A stretch of 64,000 bases of DNA, from assembly GCA_016930715.1 (NCBI GenBank), contig JAFGGC010000011.1, positions 124,001 through 188,000 on the forward strand, written 5' to 3'. The stretch comes from Endomicrobiales bacterium. Its GTDB lineage: Bacteria > Elusimicrobiota > Endomicrobiia > Endomicrobiales > JAFGGC01. The position numbers were made by a program, and so were the translations under genes. Under the pieces are notes generated by a model that saw only the letters and a list, made by a program, of their open reading frames with translations, had not been told where the DNA came from and made no database searches. Shown piece by piece: positions 60,138 to 64,000 of this stretch. The first letter of the stretch is position 1; the number at the start of each line of letters is the position of its first letter.

Positions 60138-60271
60138 AGCGTATAGCGCATAGAAAATAGCAAATAGATAGTCAAAGGATAACAGGATGAATGCTTTGTC
60201 ATTTTTTGTTTTTGTCCGAGGTTATTTAGGGTTTTTTATTATGCGCTAAACGCTATCCGCTATACACTATA
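60138..60271. repeat. palindromic heptamer-repeat element in the nrdR leader
   Basis: Arms CAGCGTATAGCGCATAG (from 60138) and ATGCGCTAAACGCTATCCGC...TATA (to 60271) flank about 85 AT-rich bases. On the minus strand the second arm is transcribed just after the start site and partly overlaps the downstream NrdR box. Confidence 0.8.
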
Positions 60272-60310
60272 TATTGTGGCATGTAAAATACTACTACATA
60301 TATATTGATT
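60264..60310 (-). promoter_or_regulatory. tandem NrdR boxes
   Basis: Box 1 ACACTATATATTGTGG (60264-60279) agrees with the known palindromic NrdR-box pattern at nearly every position; box 2 TACATATATATTGATT (60295-60310) shares the nine-base core TATATATTG. The boxes are offset by exactly 31 bases, the three-turn spacing known for NrdR operators. Box 2 exactly fills the -35/-10 spacer and box 1 covers the start of the transcript, the expected arrangement for repression. Confidence 0.88.
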
Positions 60311-60316
60311 TGTCAA
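60288..60316 (-). promoter_or_regulatory. sigma70 promoter of nrdR-nrdJ-dcd
   Basis: TTGACA (60316-60311) and TAGTAT (60293-60288) with a 17-base spacer on the minus strand. Start of transcription is expected near 60281, giving a leader of about 170 bases that includes a repeat element. Confidence 0.8.
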
Positions 60317-60428
60317 GAACAAGCAAAAAATAATTGTTTCCGACGGTAAAAACACAATATATCCGAGATTTCAAAGCCTTCGACACTACCTGTTGTGCCC
60401 TGGCCCGCGCGGTTTCCAGTACAAATGC

Positions 60429-60475
60429 AAATCCCTCTCAATCTCCCATTTCAGCGGGAGACCAAAGAGGGATTT
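60429..60475 (-). terminator. long imperfect hairpin downstream of the large gene
   Basis: AAATCCCTCT (60429-60438) pairs with AGAGGGATTT (60466-60475), and inside them CTCCC (60443-60447) pairs with GGGAG (60456-60460). It lies about 40 bases after the stop of the large upstream gene. There is no long T run, so termination is only plausible; it could be an RNA-stabilising stem. Confidence 0.45.
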
Positions 60476-60517
60476 ATCCAATGCGCCGATCAACTAAATC
60501 GCGCTTTTAAGGTGCAA

Positions 60518-63500
60518 TTAAGCCGCTCCTCTTATCGCCCTAACCGCGGCAGGCATCGCTTCGGACGTCCCGCGCTTTATGACCCTGAAGACCTTGATGT
60601 CCCGCTCTGCGTAGAGGTCCATCAGCTTTAAAAGTTCCGTGAGGGACATATACCTCTGCTGATTGTCGGCCCCGGAGGCTTCTGCCTTGAGCATAACTAT
60701 GGTTTCCCTGAACATCGGCTGTATCTCCGGCAGGGTTGCGCCTCTGTGGACCGCTTCCGCGAGCTTGGCTATGTTGAAGCTTATCCTGACGCCGTTGCTT
60801 GAAAGCTCAGCCGTTGCCGCCGTCTGCTGCCTCGGCGCCGCCGCTCTCTGGCTGTTCAGCTTCTGCTGGACGAGCGCCCAGCCGTAAAGCTCCCTGTCGG
60901 ACTCGTAGGTGAAAGGTTCTCCGGGGCGCTCGTTCGCCCTGGCTTCCGTTCTTTCGAGAATGCCCTGGGCGTAACCGGCGCACGCGTACATGCGCAGCCC
61001 TCTGTCCTGAAGCATATCGTCGCACAAAGAATCGACTACGCGGTCCTCCGGCATGTATCTTTTCATCGTCCTGAAGAATTCAAGCATCGCATCGCCGTTG
61101 TCTGACCACATCCTGAAGTTCTCAACGGCGGAATATATGCCGTCTATGGCCTCCTTGCCGAGCTTCGGAAGTTCTTTTTCGTCAAGGGAAAGGGCGTACT
61201 TTCTTTCCGCCTCGAACCTGTACTGCGGGTCCGCCATCAGCCTGGCCCGCTTGCTCTCGAGAAGTTTTCTGAAGAACTCCGCGAAAGTCTCCATCTCCGA
61301 CTCGTTTATCCTTCTTTCCACCTGGTCAAGGAGCCCGGCTGAAAGCCCAAGCATCGAAACCTCTTCGAATTCCATTATGTCTGTGACGTCCTTTTTAAAC
61401 CTTGCCGTGTCGGCGTATTCCACCACGCCCCTGTCGGTGACCGCGGACAATTCCACCCAAGCCGCGGGCGGCACCACGGTGTACTTCAGGTTGACGGTCG
61501 GGTCAAGCGCCACGGCTTCCCTCACGTCCACGGACTTTAGGAACGAAGCGTCGGAAACCGTCCCTTTCGGCATGAACACCGCCATCATAAGGTCGCGGCC
61601 GGCCCTCGAAAGGGCGTTCCTGATCTTGAGGATTTCCGCGTTAGCGGAAGCATCCGTCAGCTTCGCGCCGGACATGTCAACCCTTATGCCGTCGGCTCCC
61701 AGGCCCGGGAAGTACCCGGCGTTATCCGCGTTGCCCTTCAACGCGTCGTAGGAAACGTCAACCACAACGCGTATGCCAAGCCCGTGCGCCTTCCTGACTA
61801 TGCCTTCGAACAGCGCCTTGACGGAATCCGTCAGGGTTTCGGGCAGCGCCCTGAACACTATGGTGTCTATGCCTTTTTCCTTGACGGATTCAAGGTAGCC
61901 CGGAGAGGATACGCGCCCGAGGCCGCCGTCGAAATTGTTCATATCGAAAGTGACCGAAGCGAGCGGTTCCGTTTTGACCGCCTTGCCGGCTTTTTTCCTC
62001 TTCAGGGCGGCCTCCGCCATCTTGACCGCGGCGTACGTATCGTCTTCTTCTTCTATGAACGAATCAAAACGGGCCTTGACTGTTTCTTCGAAATCACTTA
62101 CTAAGGCCTTCCGCGCATCCTGTTCCTTAATGCCCGCCGCCGGAACGGAAGCTGTCACGCCCGAGCCGCGTAGAACCAGCGCCGTGCCTTCGAACACAGG
62201 CCAGGCCGCGCCGTCAACCGCGAACGGATGGCTCAAAACGCTGTCGGTCTCAAGGACGTCAACGCGGAACGAGCTCCAGTCTATCGCGCCGAACTGGCCG
62301 ATGCTGGGCGCGTTGTCGGCAAGCACCTTTATCGCCGCTGCAGCGTGTTTTTCCGGGCTGATTAAGGGTTCATTCCCCGATTTTTCAAGGGATACCGTGA
62401 TGAACGAACCGTTCTTTGTTCCCTCCACTCCCATGAAAACGTCCGCGAAACCCCTGTCCAGGCTTGCTTTCGAGAACCTGCGCGAGAAGTTGCTCATCCT
62501 GCCCTTCATATCCGGGCTTGCCGGCATCACGAGAATTACCTTTATCCCGAGATTTGCCAGCGTCACCGCGCGCTCGTACATCTCCTGGCTGAATACCACA
62601 GAGCTCAATACGTATGTCTTGCCGTAAAGCTCGGGCGCTATCTTCTTTATCAGGTCCCTTCCGTTAAGAGTGCCGAACATCTCTTCCAGGAACTCCCTTA
62701 CCACCTGCCCGGTGACAAGCCCCTTGAACCCGAAACTCTCCAGTATGCGGACATACTTGCCCGTATCGTCGGTCTTTGGCCCGGCGGCGGCTTCCATCAA
62801 TTCCTGCACTTCGGCGAACATCGGTACGTGGTCAATTTTCTCGTCCCTGTATTTCCTCAGAATGGACAGGAGCAGGTGGTGCATCGTGTCGCTGTCGCCG
62901 CTTTTCCTCGCGTAAGACAATATCGAGACGGCGGTTTCAAGATTCCCCACGTATTCTGGGGCTTTGCAGTTCGCGAAGGCTTCGTAAACGTGGCCCGCGG
63001 CCTCTTTTGCCGTCCACTCGCCGGTCTGCATCCTGCTGTCGGCCTCAAGTATCGCCTGGTTGAACGGCTGGTACTCGCCGGTCGAGCCGACCTGTATCGG
63101 CGGCAGTTCCGGCTTACCGGCCTCTGTCACTTCCCCGCCGAAGCGTTTCCTTATGAGGTCCATTACCTCCGCGTCGGAGAAGGATATCTCGACCTTATCC
63201 TTCCCGGTAGCTTCCATCAGCCCTATCATGTAGTCCACAAGGCCCGCCTGCCAGGCTATCATGGCCGCTTTCGGTATCCTCGCCGCGAGCTTGCCTTCCA
63301 CCACGAAGTCGTATTTCGCGGTATCGGGCATCTCCCGCACTTCATCGCCATTAAGATATGCTTCCCACGCGGCCCTGTTGGCGGCGCGCGTTTCTGGTAT
63401 GTTCTTGCCGTCGCCCTTGTCTTTTGAGGCTGCCGCGAACGCCTTGACGGCTTCGTACAGAGCCCTCTCCTCGTGGGTGAACCCTATCTCGTCCTCGCCG

Positions 63501-64000
63501 ATAGCCTTGCCGAATACCCGCATCTGCCCGCTTACCCCCGCTTCCTTCACTGCCATCAACAGGCCCTTGAAATCGCCTTTGCCAAGCTCCGCGTAGCCGG
63601 ACTCTTTTCCTTCAACACCGTAAAAGTCCACGACCACGTGCTCCATTTCCTTTTCTATCCCGGCGCGGTATTTCTCAAGGTCCTCGCCTTCCTTCGGCTT
63701 AACGCCCATCAGCCAGCTGTAAACGCGGTTCGAGTCGCCCGTGCCGGAGGGCCTGTATGTCACGATGCCCTCGCTGCCGGACTTGGTGGTAACGTAGAAC
63801 CTTATTCCCTCTTCTGAAAAACCGAGGTATTTAGTGTCGTACTTGCCGTCCCTGAACACTTCCACTTTGTTGACGGTGTATTTCCCGTTGAACAGCTTCA
63901 CCTTTTGCCCCATGTCAAGGCGCTTCTGGACCTCATATGCAAGCACCTTCTCAATGCCCTCCACCTCGTTGATCCTGTCCGCTTCGCCGGTAAGGCCCGG
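60518..64000 (-). CDS. C-terminal 1160 residues of a very large protein of unknown function
   Basis: An uninterrupted frame runs from the right edge (upstream sequence there is still open, ...LTGEADRINEV) to a TAA-like end after AVRAIRGAA, so the gene is 5'-truncated. A Rossmann-like stretch (YVLSSVVFSQEMYERAVTLA, VILVMPASPDMKGR) lies in the first half; around residues 690-800 a barrel-like section (IVRKAHGLGIRVVVDVSYDA, GLGADGIRVDMSGAKL) recalls the alpha-amylase strands beta3 and beta4, but the usual catalytic set is not evident. The remainder is helical, and no signal or membrane segment is visible. It resembles the degenerate-domain giant proteins of candidate phyla; no function can be assigned. 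Confidence 0.7.
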   Translation of the reverse strand, partial: PGLTGEADRINEVEGIEKVLAYEVQKRLDMGQKVKLFNGKYTVNKVEVFRDGKYDTKYLGFSEEGIRFYVTTKSGSEGIVTYRPSGTGDSNRVYSWLMGVKPKEGEDLEKYRAGIEKEMEHVVVDFYGVEGKESGYAELGKGDFKGLLMAVKEAGVSGQMRVFGKAIGEDEIGFTHEERALYEAVKAFAAASKDKGDGKNIPETRAANRAAWEAYLNGDEVREMPDTAKYDFVVEGKLAARIPKAAMIAWQAGLVDYMIGLMEATGKDKVEISFSDAEVMDLIRKRFGGEVTEAGKPELPPIQVGSTGEYQPFNQAILEADSRMQTGEWTAKEAAGHVYEAFANCKAPEYVGNLETAVSILSYARKSGDSDTMHHLLLSILRKYRDEKIDHVPMFAEVQELMEAAAGPKTDDTGKYVRILESFGFKGLVTGQVVREFLEEMFGTLNGRDLIKKIAPELYGKTYVLSSVVFSQEMYERAVTLANLGIKVILVMPASPDMKGRMSNFSRRFSKASLDRGFADVFMGVEGTKNGSFITVSLEKSGNEPLISPEKHAAAAIKVLADNAPSIGQFGAIDWSSFRVDVLETDSVLSHPFAVDGAAWPVFEGTALVLRGSGVTASVPAAGIKEQDARKALVSDFEETVKARFDSFIEEEDDTYAAVKMAEAALKRKKAGKAVKTEPLASVTFDMNNFDGGLGRVSSPGYLESVKEKGIDTIVFRALPETLTDSVKALFEGIVRKAHGLGIRVVVDVSYDALKGNADNAGYFPGLGADGIRVDMSGAKLTDASANAEILKIRNALSRAGRDLMMAVFMPKGTVSDASFLKSVDVREAVALDPTVNLKYTVVPPAAWVELSAVTDRGVVEYADTARFKKDVTDIMEFEEVSMLGLSAGLLDQVERRINESEMETFAEFFRKLLESKRARLMADPQYRFEAERKYALSLDEKELPKLGKEAIDGIYSAVENFRMWSDNGDAMLEFFRTMKRYMPEDRVVDSLCDDMLQDRGLRMYACAGYAQGILERTEARANERPGEPFTYESDRELYGWALVQQKLNSQRAAAPRQQTAATAELSSNGVRISFNIAKLAEAVHRGATLPEIQPMFRETIVMLKAEASGADNQQRYMSLTELLKLMDLYAERDIKVFRVIKRGTSEAMPAAVRAIRGAA

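Larger units (their letters stand above)
60126..60517. other. 392-base gap: NrdR-controlled promoter, repeat element, hairpin
   Basis: Reading in the direction of transcription, the gap holds a long imperfect hairpin after the large upstream gene, the nrdR promoter with two NrdR boxes, and a heptamer-repeat element in the untranslated leader. No protein gene is visible. Confidence 0.8.

Noticed and set aside
60429-60475. Strong rho-independent terminator after the large gene
   Set aside because: The hairpin is clear but no T run follows, so it is listed with low confidence only.

Overview
The window holds about 50 genes, every one on the minus strand, mostly with 4-20 base overlaps or tiny gaps. 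Coordinates ascend against transcription: each operon starts at its right end. The set suggests a Gram-negative, probably uncultured bacterium: a type IV pilus secretin, an O-antigen-ligase-like protein, a PorV-like outer-membrane barrel, a B12-dependent (class II) ribonucleotide reductase, two YfhO-type membrane proteins and a very large protein entering from the right edge. A candidate phylum such as Omnitrophota or Elusimicrobiota fits; this is inferred from gene content, not from a marker gene.

Layout from left to right. (1) 1-18.3 kb: surface polysaccharide region with three methyltransferases, four glycosyltransferases (GT4 and GT2), a B12-binding radical SAM protein, a MurJ/Wzx-type flippase, a sugar aminotransferase with an RmlC-like epimerase, an LPG-synthase-TM-type protein, a glutamine-hydrolysing asparagine synthase between two YfhO proteins, and an O-antigen ligase/polymerase. 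(2) 18.3-23.1 kb: pilMNOPQ operon with a near-consensus sigma70 promoter and a bidirectional hairpin terminator. (3) 23.2-28.8 kb: three secreted GH2/GH5-like proteins plus a PorV-like protein. (4) 28.9-29.1 kb: tRNA-Val(TAC) and a tRNA 3'-half fragment. (5) 29.2-60.3 kb: a GH94-like phosphorylase, then a long nucleotide-synthesis region: purB, purN, purM, pyrE, pyrF, an LTA-synthase-like gene, pyrD, pyrK, pyrC, pyrB, pyrR, purE, purD, purF, purQ, purL, a double-length purS, purC, a Pit phosphate transporter with its DUF47 partner, guaA, guaB, dcd, nrdJ, nrdR. purH, purK and carAB are not in the window. (6) 60.5 kb to the edge: the C-terminal part of a very large protein of unknown function.

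The most unusual feature is a cluster of palindromic elements between 46.4 and 60.3 kb. Their arms are short tandem repeats, chiefly the 7-base unit TAGCGTA, with the second arm inverted relative to the first. They fill every gap in nrdR-nrdJ-dcd-guaB-guaA, lie between purF and its upstream neighbour, supply stop codons, separate dcd from its ribosome binding site, and appear to be inserted in frame inside purL; a related repeat sits in purQ. One encloses a 49-codon ORF. Next to them, the 3' end of guaA is followed by two decayed copies of its last eight codons at about 55-base spacing. Two genes (the LPG-synthase-TM homologue and pyrK) lack any ATG/GTG/TTG at the family start and seem to begin at AUC and AUA. 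The nrdR-nrdJ-dcd promoter carries two NrdR boxes exactly 31 bases apart, one of them filling the -35/-10 spacer.
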